A stretch of DNA of 23,468 nucleotides, taken from contig CAVFQD010000026.1 in NCBI GenBank assembly GCA_963624605.1, forward strand, positions 1 to 23,468. Direction: 5' to 3'. The notes beneath the pieces are model-generated. The model had not been told where the DNA came from. It saw only the letters and a list, made by a program, of their open reading frames with translations, and made no database searches. Positions 1-8,434 of the stretch are shown piece after piece. Numbering within the stretch: position 1 is the first letter of the stretch; the number at the start of each line of letters is the position of its first letter. Origin of the DNA: Fimenecus sp963624605 (GTDB lineage: Bacteria > Bacillota > Clostridia > Oscillospirales > Acutalibacteraceae). A program made the position numbers and the translations under genes.

Positions 1-27
1 ACCTGCGTTGCCTGAACAGGCGTGATG

Positions 28-85
28 GTGATTTCTGCCATCTCAAAATTCTGCCGAAGGCAAATTTTGATGGCAATACAATCAC
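28..85. repeat. Long imperfect inverted repeat downstream of carB
   Basis: Nested complementary segments fold into one long imperfect hairpin: GTGATT (28-33) with AATCAC (80-85), TGCCAT (36-41) with ATGGCA (70-75), CAAAATT (44-50) with AATTTTG (63-69), and GCC (53-55) with GGC (59-61) around a GAA loop. There is no T tract on either strand, so it is not an ordinary intrinsic terminator. It could be a small palindromic repeat or the edge of a mobile element; its copy number cannot be judged from here. Confidence 0.5.
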
Positions 86-109
86 GATAGTGTGATTTTT
101 CACACTATC
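86..109. repeat. Perfect 10-bp hairpin directly after the carB stop codon
   Basis: GATAGTGTGA (86-95) and TCACACTATC (100-109) are exact inverted repeats separated by four bases. The hairpin starts three bases after the carB stop codon in the direction of transcription. It lacks a following T run on the minus strand, so it may be a 3' stabilising hairpin or weak terminator for pyrC-carB, or it may belong to the repeat at 28-85. Confidence 0.5.
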
Positions 110-112
110 TCC

Positions 113-3100
113 TTATTCGTCGATAGTTGAGATTGTAAGAGTTGTCTCCTCAAGAACATCGAGGAGCACACGCACGGTATCAAGAGATGTGAATATTGTC
201 ACATTGTTTTCGGTGGCGCAATGACGAATTTCAACGCCGTCGTCATAGTGGACTCCCGAAAGTATCGCCCTTGTGTTTATGACATAGCTTACATAGCCTG
301 CACGGATAGAATCGAGTATTTCCTCGCTTCCCTCGGAAATCTTGCCTCTTACCCTTGTGCGTATGCCGTTCTCCTTGAGGACAGCCGCCGTACCGCTTGT
401 AGCCTCAATGTTGAAGCCCATATTGTAAAATCTTCTGATAAGCGGAATAGCCTCTTCCTTGTCCTCGTCCGCAAGCGTTACAAGAACCGTTCCGTAGTTC
501 TGGAGGTTCATTCCCGAAGCGGTCAGTGCCTTGAACATTGCACGGTGAAGCTTGTCGTCATAGCCTATCGCCTCTCCCGTTGACTTCATTTCGGGAGAAA
601 GGTAAGCGTCAAGTCCCTTAATCTTGTTGAATGAGAAAACGGGAACCTTTACATAATGGCGGTTTTTCTCCTCGGGATAGAGCTCGAAAATTCCCTGTTC
701 TTTAAGGCTCTTGCCGAGTATAACCTTGGTTGCGATGTCCGCAAGCGAATAGCCCGTAGCCTTTGAGAGGAACGGTACCGTTCTTGACGAACGGGGATTT
801 ACCTCTATTATATACACATTGTCGTGCGGGTCAACAATAAACTGAATATTATAAAGTCCGATTATGCCTATGCCGAGCCCGAGCTTCTTTGCGTACTGCA
901 AAATAATTCCCTTCACCCTGTCGGAAATTGAGAAGGTCGGATATACGCTTATCGAGTCGCCCGAGTGAACGCCCGTTCTCTCAACAAGTTCCATAATACC
1001 GGGTATGAAAACATCTTTTCCGTCGCAGATTGCGTCGACCTCGACCTCCTTGCCCTGAATGTACTTATCAACAAGTACAGGCTTATCCTCATCAATTTCA
1101 ACGGCGGTTTTGAGGTACTGTCTTAAATCCTCGTCCTTTGAAACTATCTGCATAGCGCGTCCGCCGAGAACGAAGGAGGGGCGTACAAGCACGGGATAGC
1201 CGATTGCGTTTGCCGCTTTGAGACCGTCCTCGATATTAGTTACAGCCTTACCTGTCGGCTGCGGAATGTTAAGGTCCTTGAGTATTTTTTCAAAGCTGTC
1301 TCTGTTTTCAGCCTTTTCGATAGCGTCGCAGTCCGTGCCGATTATCTTAACGCCTCTGTCCATAAGCGGATGCGCAAGGTTTATCGCCGTCTGACCGCCG
1401 AGAGAAGCGATTACACCCTCCGGCTTTTCAAAGTCGATTATCGCCATAACATCCTCGGGAGTGAGCGGCTCAAAATAGAGCTTATCGGCTGTTGTGTAGT
1501 CGGTTGATACCGTTTCGGGGTTGTTGTTTATGATTATCGCCTCATAGCCCGCACGCTTGATGGTCTGTACGGCGTGCACGGTTGAGTAGTCAAACTCAAC
1601 GCCCTGACCGATACGGATGGGACCTGCGCCGAGAACTATGATTTTCTTTTTATTTGTAAGTCTTGAAGCGTTTTCGCCCGTATATGACGAATAGAGATAT
1701 GCGATATACTTGCCCGTGTGGAGTGTGTCAACCATCTTGAAAACGGGGACTATACCGTTGTCTTTTCTCATTTTATAAAGGTCGGTTTCGGGCATATCCC
1801 ATACATTTGCGATATATTCGTCCGAAATGCCCATAACCTTTGCTTCTTTGAGAACCTCAACGGTGTTTTTGTTCTCTCTGAGCTTGTTTTCCATATCAAT
1901 GATTTTCCTGTAGCTTTCAAGGAAAAGCTCTGTTACCATTGTAACCTCATGTATTTTTTCAATCGAAACGCCTCTACGAAGAAGCTCGAACACAGCGTAC
2001 ACATTGTCATCCCTGAATTCCTTGACATAGGCGAGAAGCTCTTCCTCGGTGTATGAGTCGAACTTTGCAAGGTGGAAGTGGCAAACACCCGTTTCAAGCG
2101 AGCGCACCGATTTGAGCAGGCACTCCTCAAGCGTTGAGCCTATGCCCATAACCTCGCCCGTAGCTTTCATCTGTGTGCCGAGGGTGTTCGGAGCGTCTGA
2201 GAATTTGTCAAACGGGAAGCGTGGGAACTTTGCAACAATATAATCGAGGCTCGGCTCTATTGCCGCAGTGCCGCCTGCAACGGGAATGTCCTCAAGAGCC
2301 ATACCCATGGCAATCTTTGCGGTAACTCTTGCAATCGGGTAACCGCTTGCCTTTGAAGCAAGAGCGGAAGAGCGTGAAACTCTGGGGTTTACCTCGATAA
2401 GGAAATATTCGCTTGAATTGGGATTGAGCGCAAACTGAACATTGCAGCCTCCCTCGATTTTAAGCTCACGGATAATTTTAATTGCACTGTCGTTGAGCAT
2501 TTTAAGGTCATGGTCGTTAAGTGAGAGAATCGGAGCGACAACTATCGAGTCACCCGTGTGAACGCCGACGGGGTCAACATTTTCCATACCGCATATTGTG
2601 ATTGCGCGGTCGTTTGAGTCTCTCATTACCTCAAACTCGATTTCCTTGTAGCCCTTAACGCTCTTTTCGATAAGAACCTGATGTACGGGTGAGAGCTTGA
2701 AAGCATTCATACCGATTTCAACAAGCTCCTGCTCGTTATTGGCAAAGCCGCCGCCTGTACCGCCGAGAGTGAACGCAGGGCGCAAAACTACGGGATAGCC
2801 TATATCCTGTGCCGCCGCTTTTGCCTCGTCAAGGTTGTAGGTTATCTCCGAGGGGATAACGGGCTCGCCTATCGACTCGCACATCTCCTTGAAAAGCTCT
2901 CTGTCCTCGGCTCTCTCAATACTCTCGCTTGAAGTTCCGAGAAGCTTTGTGCCGCATTCCTTGAGAATGCCCTTCTTTTCAAGCTGCATTGCAAGGTTAA
3001 GACCCGTCTGACCGCCGATACCCGGCACTATTGCGTCGGGGCGCTCATAACGGAGAATTTTTGCGATATATTCAAGCGTCAGCGGCTCCATATAAACCTT

Positions 3101-3286
3101 GTCCGCTATCGTGGTGTCTGTCATAATTGTTGCGGGGTTCGAGTTGCAGAGAATTACCTCATAGCCCTCCTCTTTAAGAGCGAGGCAAGCCTGTGTGCCT
3201 GCGTAGTCAAACTCTGCCGCCTGTCCTATAACGATAGGACCCGAGCCGATAATCAATACCTTTTTGATGTCCGTTCTCTTTGCCAT
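113..3286 (-). CDS. carB: Carbamoyl-phosphate synthase large subunit
   Basis: Cytosolic enzyme that makes carbamoyl phosphate from bicarbonate, ammonia and two ATP, for pyrimidines and arginine. The 1057-residue length is the usual one for CarB. It shows the internal duplication: one half begins near residue 8 (GSGPIVIGQAAEFDYAG) and the second near residue 548 (GAGPIRIGQGVEFDYS). Each half has an ATP-grasp core (RPAFTLGGTGGG; RPSFVLGG) and the magnesium/ATP motif EVNPR. The last ~130 residues are the MGS-like allosteric domain. The ATG at 3286 follows a GGAGG site. The gene lies 21 bases after pyrC, so the two are probably cotranscribed. The glutaminase subunit CarA, needed to supply ammonia, is not in the window and must be elsewhere. 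The family call is certain. Confidence 0.98.
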   Translation of the reverse strand: MAKRTDIKKVLIIGSGPIVIGQAAEFDYAGTQACLALKEEGYEVILCNSNPATIMTDTTIADKVYMEPLTLEYIAKILRYERPDAIVPGIGGQTGLNLAMQLEKKGILKECGTKLLGTSSESIERAEDRELFKEMCESIGEPVIPSEITYNLDEAKAAAQDIGYPVVLRPAFTLGGTGGGFANNEQELVEIGMNAFKLSPVHQVLIEKSVKGYKEIEFEVMRDSNDRAITICGMENVDPVGVHTGDSIVVAPILSLNDHDLKMLNDSAIKIIRELKIEGGCNVQFALNPNSSEYFLIEVNPRVSRSSALASKASGYPIARVTAKIAMGMALEDIPVAGGTAAIEPSLDYIVAKFPRFPFDKFSDAPNTLGTQMKATGEVMGIGSTLEECLLKSVRSLETGVCHFHLAKFDSYTEEELLAYVKEFRDDNVYAVFELLRRGVSIEKIHEVTMVTELFLESYRKIIDMENKLRENKNTVEVLKEAKVMGISDEYIANVWDMPETDLYKMRKDNGIVPVFKMVDTLHTGKYIAYLYSSYTGENASRLTNKKKIIVLGAGPIRIGQGVEFDYSTVHAVQTIKRAGYEAIIINNNPETVSTDYTTADKLYFEPLTPEDVMAIIDFEKPEGVIASLGGQTAINLAHPLMDRGVKIIGTDCDAIEKAENRDSFEKILKDLNIPQPTGKAVTNIEDGLKAANAIGYPVLVRPSFVLGGRAMQIVSKDEDLRQYLKTAVEIDEDKPVLVDKYIQGKEVEVDAICDGKDVFIPGIMELVERTGVHSGDSISVYPTFSISDRVKGIILQYAKKLGLGIGIIGLYNIQFIVDPHDNVYIIEVNPRSSRTVPFLSKATGYSLADIATKVILGKSLKEQGIFELYPEEKNRHYVKVPVFSFNKIKGLDAYLSPEMKSTGEAIGYDDKLHRAMFKALTASGMNLQNYGTVLVTLADEDKEEAIPLIRRFYNMGFNIEATSGTAAVLKENGIRTRVRGKISEGSEEILDSIRAGYVSYVINTRAILSGVHYDDGVEIRHCATENNVTIFTSLDTVRVLLDVLEETTLTISTIDE

Positions 3287-3307
3287 TGTTTTTCCTCCGA
3301 ATCTATA

Positions 3308-4528
3308 TTAAAACTGTTTGTATACTGCCTTGCCGTCAAAGACCGTCAGCTTACAGCGTGAGTAAACCTGCTCGCCCTCAAACGGGGTAGCCTTGCCCAT
3401 TGACAGGAACTGTGACGGGTCGATAACGCTTTTTTCGTTCAAATCCCACACGGTAAAACTGCCATCATACGGAATACCGAACCGCTTTCTCGGGTTTACC
3501 GCCAAAAGCTCTACAAGCCTTTCAAGCGATATTATATTTTTCTTTACAAGATGCGTATAGAGAAGCGGGAACGCCGTTTCAATGCCGACAATTCCGAATG
3601 CGCTCTTTTCAAGACCTCTTGACTTTTCCTCTGCGCTGTGCGGTGCGTGGTCGGTGGCTATCATATCGATTGTGCCGTCGAGAATTCCCTCTATGAGTGC
3701 CTGTCTGTCCTCCTTTGAGCGAAGCGGCGGATTCATTTTGAACCGTCCGTTCTCCTTCAAATCCTCATCCGTGAGTATCAGATAGTGCGGACCCGTTTCA
3801 CAGGTTACATTTACGCCCTGAGCTTTTGCCTGCCTTATAATTTCAACGCTTTCCTTGCAGGAAATATGGCATACATGATATGCGCAGCCCGTCTGTCTGC
3901 AAAGCTCCAAATCTCTTTTTATCGGACCCCATTCGCTCTGCGAACAAATGCCCCTGTGCGAATGTTCCCTTGCGTAAACGCCGTCGTGAATGTATCCGCC
4001 GTGAAGAAGCGAATTGTCCTCGCAATGGGCGACAATCATTTTGCCGAGTGCCTTTGCCCTGAGCATTGCCTCTTTCATCATCTCTTCGGACTGCACGCCC
4101 CTGCCGTCGTCGGAAAAGGCGATTATATCCTTTGCCATACCCTCCATATCGGAAAGCTCTTCGCCGTCCTGACCGACCGTTATGGCACCGTAGGGCATAA
4201 CATTTATGACTGCGTCATTTTTTATTATATCGAGCTGCTCTTTAAGATGCTCCGCCGAATCGGGTACAGGCTTCAAATTCGGCATCGTACACACTGCGGT
4301 GTATCCGCCGTGAGCCGCCGCAAGCGAGCCTGTTTTAATCGTCTCCTTATAAGAAAAACCCGGCTGACGAAAATGCACATGCACATCGCAAAAGCCGGGA
4401 AAAATCATATATTGTGAAGAATTATAAACACTTGTTCCGATTTCGGGAAATGCGCTTAAAACCGTTTCCCTTTTGAATTGCGGGAACGACGCCAAGGAGC
4501 ATATCTGCGCATTTATAATGTTATCCAT
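3308..4528 (-). CDS. pyrC: Dihydroorotase (class I)
   Basis: Zinc amidohydrolase that interconverts carbamoyl-aspartate and dihydroorotate in UMP synthesis. From the chosen start the protein has 406 residues. The metal motif HVH lies at residues 50-52 (CDVHVHFRQPG). Other family signatures follow in order: TMPN, MIVAHCED, TCETGPHYL and ATDHAPHS, the last holding the catalytic aspartate. The open frame extends 31 codons further upstream, to 4621, but that extension crosses the leader hairpins. The ATG at 4528 is the one preceded by a GGAGGA site (4533-4538) at good spacing, so I use it. It is the first gene of a pyrC-carB unit with its own promoter and attenuator-like leader. Confidence 0.96.
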   Translation of the reverse strand: MDNIINAQICSLASFPQFKRETVLSAFPEIGTSVYNSSQYMIFPGFCDVHVHFRQPGFSYKETIKTGSLAAAHGGYTAVCTMPNLKPVPDSAEHLKEQLDIIKNDAVINVMPYGAITVGQDGEELSDMEGMAKDIIAFSDDGRGVQSEEMMKEAMLRAKALGKMIVAHCEDNSLLHGGYIHDGVYAREHSHRGICSQSEWGPIKRDLELCRQTGCAYHVCHISCKESVEIIRQAKAQGVNVTCETGPHYLILTDEDLKENGRFKMNPPLRSKEDRQALIEGILDGTIDMIATDHAPHSAEEKSRGLEKSAFGIVGIETAFPLLYTHLVKKNIISLERLVELLAVNPRKRFGIPYDGSFTVWDLNEKSVIDPSQFLSMGKATPFEGEQVYSRCKLTVFDGKAVYKQF

Positions 4529-4539
4529 ATTGTCCTCCG

Positions 4540-4571
4540 AAAAATAAAAGCCTTGCTTTACGGCAAGGCTT
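4540..4571 (-). terminator. Intrinsic terminator inside the pyrC leader (attenuator)
   Basis: On the minus strand a 9-bp perfect stem, AAGCCTTGC (4571-4563) with GCAAGGCTT (4556-4548), encloses a six-base loop and is followed at once by TTTTATTTTT (4549-4540). This is a textbook Rho-independent terminator. It lies between the pyrC promoter and the pyrC ribosome-binding site, so it can only act as an attenuator of pyrC-carB. Confidence 0.85.
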
Positions 4572-4654
4572 ATCTGCATAAACAGGCGAGGCAGAGCACT
4601 GCTCCGCACCAATATAAACAATCTTGCCGATCTCTCTGTATCGAATTAAAGATT
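4561..4654 (-). promoter_or_regulatory. PyrR-type attenuation leader of pyrC-carB (anti-antiterminator and antiterminator)
   Basis: In the transcribed strand the leader starts with a hairpin whose lower stem is AATCTT (4654-4649) with AAGATT (4625-4620). An asymmetric internal loop follows, then an upper stem TCGAT/ATCGG (4644-4640 / 4631-4627) and a loop reading ACAGAGAG. This resembles PyrR binding loops, whose terminal part carries C-N-G-N-G-A-G, but the flanking C/G positions of the published consensus are not all matched. The 3' arm contains CGGCAAG (4629-4623), which is exactly complementary to CTTGCCG (4567-4561) in the 5' side of the terminator. Pairing of those two would disrupt both other hairpins. 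The three alternative structures are seen directly; PyrR as the ligand-binding protein is inferred from the downstream genes. Confidence 0.65.
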
Positions 4655-4665
4655 TACTGTCCGTT

Positions 4666-4694
4666 ATTATATCATCGAACCGATGCAATGTCAA
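4666..4694 (-). promoter_or_regulatory. SigA-type promoter of pyrC-carB
   Basis: Minus strand TTGACA (4694-4689), 17-base spacer, TATAAT (4671-4666): a perfect consensus match. The predicted start is near 4659, only a few bases before the first leader hairpin. A palindrome, CATCG-AAC-CGATG (4673-4685), sits in the spacer. Confidence 0.9.
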
Positions 4695-4696
4695 TA

Positions 4697-4735
4697 AAAA
4701 TAATAACGGTTCGGCTCAAAAAACGAACCGAACCG
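4697..4735 (-). terminator. Terminator of the purine operon after purL
   Basis: Minus strand stem CGGTTCGG (4735-4728) with CCGAACCG (4714-4707), followed by TTATTATTTT (4706-4697). An alternative 7-bp pairing (CGGTTCG/CGAACCG, 4730-4724 with 4713-4707) uses the same right arm. It lies ten bases after the purL stop codon. Its T-rich tail runs directly into the -35 box of the pyrC promoter, so the two units are separated very compactly. Confidence 0.75.
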
Positions 4736-4744
4736 AATTAAATT

Positions 4745-7700
4745 TTATTTGAAGTACCTGACTGCGGCTTCAAACATCCTGATATCGTAATTGCCGGGAA
4801 CATTTTTGTAAAGTCCCGAGCCTATGCGCTCGCTGTGTCCCATTTTGCCGAACACTCTGCCGTCGGGGGAAGTGATGCCCTCTATCGCGAACATTGAGTC
4901 GTTGGGGTTGAACTGAACATCGTTTGTCGCATTGCCCGAAAGGTCAACATACTGCGTTGCAATCTGTCCGTTCTCCGCAAGCCTCCTTATAAGCTCCTCG
5001 CTTGCTAAAAATCTGCCCTCGCCGTGTGAAATCGGAACATTGTAGACCTCGCCGACATTTGTAAGCGACAGCCACGGAGATTTGTTTGAGGCAATCCTTG
5101 TTCTGACTATCTTCGACTGGTGTCTTGCAATGGTGTTAAAGGTAAGGGTCGGGCAATTCTCGTCCGTGTCGATAATCTTACCGTAGGGCACAAGACCGAG
5201 CTTGATAAGAGCCTGGAAGCCGTTACAGATGCCGCACATAAGTCCGTCCCTGTTTTCGAGCAAATCGGTTACGCCCTCTTTTACAGCCGCATTTCTGAAG
5301 AAAGCGGTTATAAACTTGCCGCTGCCGTCGGGCTCGTCGCCGCCCGAGAAGCCGCCCGGAATAAATACCATCTGCGCCGATTTGAGCTTTTCGGAAAATT
5401 CTTCAACGCTCGACTGAATTGCCGAAGCGGTAAGGTTTTTAATAACAATAATTTCGGGCTCTGCGCCTGCGTCGGCAACAGCTTTTGCGCTGTCATACTC
5501 GCAGTTCGTACCCGGGAATGCGGGAATGAGCACCCTGGGTCTTGCACACTTGATTGCGGGTGCGGGATAGCTCTGTGCCGTGTATGAGAAATTCTCAACG
5601 GGCTTTACTTCCTTTGTTATGTTGCACGAATATACATTTTCGAGCTTATCCTCATAAAGCCTGTCGAGCTTTTCGGCACTTACGGTTTCATCGCCGTAAA
5701 CGAATACGGGTTCTTCGGTTATTTCGCCGACAACCTCCATACCGTCCGCATTTTCGACTTCAAGGATAAACGAAGCGTAATTGTAGCCGAATATACCGTC
5801 GAGCGTGAGCTCGGGATTGAACTTAAAGCCGAAGCCGTTGCCCATTGCCGATTTGAGAACCGCCTCCGCAATGCCGCCGAGGCCGGGCGTATAACATGAA
5901 ACCGCTTTTCCGCTTCTCAAAAGTGCCGTAACCCTGTCAAACGCTTCAAGTAAGGAGCCTGTTTCGGGAAGTCCGTTTCCGTCAAGCTTTGTTCTTATGA
6001 TAACGACCTTGTTGCCCGCCTTTTTGAACTCGGGGGAAACGATATCCTTTGTCTTTTCCGTCGTAACGGCAAAGGAAACAAGGGTGGGCGGAACATCCAA
6101 ATCCTCAAACGAGCCGCTCATTGAGTCCTTACCGCCGATTGAGCCGATTGACAGCTCCTTCTGTGCCTCAAACGCACCGAGCAGTGCCGCAAGGGGCTTG
6201 CCCCAACGCTTGCCGTCCTGACCGGGCTTCTCAAAATATTCTTGGAATGTAAGATAAACATCCTCAAACCGTGCGCCTGTTGCGATAAGCTTACATACCG
6301 ACTCGACAACCGCAAGATATGCTCCGTGGTACGGGCTCTTTTCGGTTATAAACGGGTTGTAGCCCCAAGCCATAAGCGAGCAATCGTCGGTGTGCTTTTT
6401 CTCAACGCTTATCTTCTGTACCATAGCCTGAACGGGCGTCCTCTGGTTCTTGCCGCCGAAAGGCATAAGCACAGTGCCTGCACCGATGGTCGAGTCGAAG
6501 CGTTCGGAAAGTCCTCTCTTTGAGCAAATGTTTAAATCGGAGGCTGTCTTTTCCATATTCTCCGCAAATGAGCCGTCAATTTTCTTTGTATAATCCTGCG
6601 GCTTTTCGGGAGTTATTGTAATGTGCTTGTCCGCACCGTTTGAGTTTAAGAACTCACGGCTTATGTCAACTATCTTGTTGCCGTTCCACATCATTGTAAG
6701 ACGGGGATCTGCCTTGACAACAGCCACGGGGGTAGCTTCAAGATTTTCTTTTTGAGCGAGAGCGAGGAAAGCGTCAACATTCTCTTTTTCAACAACAACC
6801 GCCATTCTCTCCTGCGACTCGGATATAGCAAGCTCCGTGCCGTCAAGTCCGTCGTATTTCTTCGGAACTGCGTTGAGGTCAATGTCAAGACCGTCCGCGA
6901 GCTCGCCGATAGCAACCGAAACGCCGCCTGCGCCGAAGTCGTTGCAGCGCTTAATCATAAGGCAAGCCTCTTTATTTCTGAAAAGTCGCTGAAGCTTTCT
7001 TTCCTCGGGTGCGTTACCTTTCTGGACCTCTGCGCCGCAGGTCTCAACCGAATGAGCATTGTGAGCCTTTGACGAGCCTGTTGCGCCGCCTATGCCGTCA
7101 CGACCAGTTCTGCCGCCGAGAAGTATTACAACATCGCCGGGGTCGGGTCTTTCACGCCTTACATTTTCCTGCGGAGCCGCCGCGATAACTGCGCCTATCT
7201 CCATTCTCTTTGCCGCATAGCCGGGGTGGTATATCTCGTCAACGATGCCCGTTGCAAGTCCTATCTGATTGCCGTAGGACGAATAACCCGCCGCTGCGGT
7301 TGTAACAAGCTTTCTCTGCGGAAGCTTGCCCGGAATAGTCTCGCTTACGGGAACTGTCGGGTCAGCCGCACCCGTTACACGCATTGCTCCGTAAACATAG
7401 CTTCTGCCCGAAAGCGGGTCGCGGATAGCGCCGCCTATACAGGTTGCCGCACCGCCGAAGGGCTCAATTTCAGTCGGGTGGTTGTGGGTTTCGTTCTTGA
7501 AAAGAAGCAGCCACGGCTCTTTTTTGCCGTCAACCTCAATTTCAATCTTAACCGTACAGGCGTTGATTTCCTCGGACTCGTCGAGCTTATCAAGCTTGCC
7601 GTTCTTCTTTAAGTATTTGACCGCAACCGTCGCCAAATCCATAAGGCAGACGGGCTTTGTTCTGCCAAGCTCCTTGCGTACCGCCATATAGTCGTCGTAC

Positions 7701-8431
7701 GCTTTCTGCAAAAGTGCGTCCTCAAATTTTGCGCCGTCGATAACCGTCAAAAATGTTGTGTGTCGGCAGTGATCCGACCAATAGGTATCTATCATACGGA
7801 TTTCCGTAAGAGTCGGGTCTCTGTGCTCCGACTTAAAATAGTCCTGACAGAACTTTATGTCGTCTCTATCCATTGCAAGTCCGTAGCTTTCGACAAATTT
7901 CGCCAATTCAGCCTCGTCGTACGAATTGAAGCCGTCAAGGGTCTTAACGGTTGTGGGAACCGCATAATCGACCTTGAGAGTGTCGAATTTTTCAAGTGCA
8001 GCTTCCCTCGCCTCAACGGGGTTTATAACATATTTCTTTATCTCGTCAATGTCTTTTTCGGTAAGCTCGCCGTAAAGCGCATAAACCTTTGCCGAGCGGA
8101 TAAGCGGTCTGTCGCCCTGCGAGATAATCTGTATGCACTGTGCCGCCGAGTCAGCCCTCTGGTCGAACTGACCGGGAAGATACTCAACCGCAAAAACGGT
8201 TGCGCCGTCGGTGTTTATCTCCTCGCTTGCAATATCGAGCTGAGGCTCGGAAAATACGGCCTTTACCGCATAGTCGAACAGCTCTTTCGTTATATTTTCG
8301 GCGTCATAACGGTTAATTACCCTGACATCGGTAAGATTTTTTATGCCCAAAAGGTTTTTGGCGTCGCCGAGCAATGCTTTGGCTTCGTTTGCCAATTCCT
8401 TTTTCTTTTCAACGAAAATTCTGTAAACCAA
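4745..8431 (-). CDS. purL: Phosphoribosylformylglycinamidine synthase, single-chain form
   Basis: Converts FGAR plus glutamine and ATP to FGAM. The 1228-residue chain is the large form that fuses the PurS-like, PurL and PurQ parts. It contains the linker/active-site stretch around SDHCRHTTF, the nucleotide-binding NETHNHPTEIEPFGGAATC region, and a C-terminal class I glutaminase starting near residue 966 (RVLIPAFPGTNCE). The glutaminase nucleophile is Cys1069 in CGICNGFQ, with His1199 and Glu1201 in GHSERIG as the rest of the triad. The start is TTG at 8431, seven bases after GGAGGT; no ATG fits the expected N-terminus VYRIFVEKK. It begins three bases after the purD stop and is the last gene of the operon. 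Confidence 0.97.
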   Translation of the reverse strand: MVYRIFVEKKKELANEAKALLGDAKNLLGIKNLTDVRVINRYDAENITKELFDYAVKAVFSEPQLDIASEEINTDGATVFAVEYLPGQFDQRADSAAQCIQIISQGDRPLIRSAKVYALYGELTEKDIDEIKKYVINPVEAREAALEKFDTLKVDYAVPTTVKTLDGFNSYDEAELAKFVESYGLAMDRDDIKFCQDYFKSEHRDPTLTEIRMIDTYWSDHCRHTTFLTVIDGAKFEDALLQKAYDDYMAVRKELGRTKPVCLMDLATVAVKYLKKNGKLDKLDESEEINACTVKIEIEVDGKKEPWLLLFKNETHNHPTEIEPFGGAATCIGGAIRDPLSGRSYVYGAMRVTGAADPTVPVSETIPGKLPQRKLVTTAAAGYSSYGNQIGLATGIVDEIYHPGYAAKRMEIGAVIAAAPQENVRRERPDPGDVVILLGGRTGRDGIGGATGSSKAHNAHSVETCGAEVQKGNAPEERKLQRLFRNKEACLMIKRCNDFGAGGVSVAIGELADGLDIDLNAVPKKYDGLDGTELAISESQERMAVVVEKENVDAFLALAQKENLEATPVAVVKADPRLTMMWNGNKIVDISREFLNSNGADKHITITPEKPQDYTKKIDGSFAENMEKTASDLNICSKRGLSERFDSTIGAGTVLMPFGGKNQRTPVQAMVQKISVEKKHTDDCSLMAWGYNPFITEKSPYHGAYLAVVESVCKLIATGARFEDVYLTFQEYFEKPGQDGKRWGKPLAALLGAFEAQKELSIGSIGGKDSMSGSFEDLDVPPTLVSFAVTTEKTKDIVSPEFKKAGNKVVIIRTKLDGNGLPETGSLLEAFDRVTALLRSGKAVSCYTPGLGGIAEAVLKSAMGNGFGFKFNPELTLDGIFGYNYASFILEVENADGMEVVGEITEEPVFVYGDETVSAEKLDRLYEDKLENVYSCNITKEVKPVENFSYTAQSYPAPAIKCARPRVLIPAFPGTNCEYDSAKAVADAGAEPEIIVIKNLTASAIQSSVEEFSEKLKSAQMVFIPGGFSGGDEPDGSGKFITAFFRNAAVKEGVTDLLENRDGLMCGICNGFQALIKLGLVPYGKIIDTDENCPTLTFNTIARHQSKIVRTRIASNKSPWLSLTNVGEVYNVPISHGEGRFLASEELIRRLAENGQIATQYVDLSGNATNDVQFNPNDSMFAIEGITSPDGRVFGKMGHSERIGSGLYKNVPGNYDIRMFEAAVRYFK

Positions 8432-8434
8432 GAA

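Noticed and set aside
1..41. Possible start of a minus-strand gene (MAEITITPVQATQ) at the left edge
   Set aside because: Only 13 codons are visible, the ATG lies inside the long inverted repeat, and there is no clear ribosome-binding site, so a coding claim cannot be supported.
3785..4417. 210-codon plus-strand open frame inside pyrC
   Set aside because: It is antisense to a gene with all dihydroorotase motifs and shows no family features of its own.
4529..4621. 31-codon N-terminal extension of pyrC
   Set aside because: It would translate the leader terminator, while ATG 4528 has a strong GGAGGA site at the right distance.
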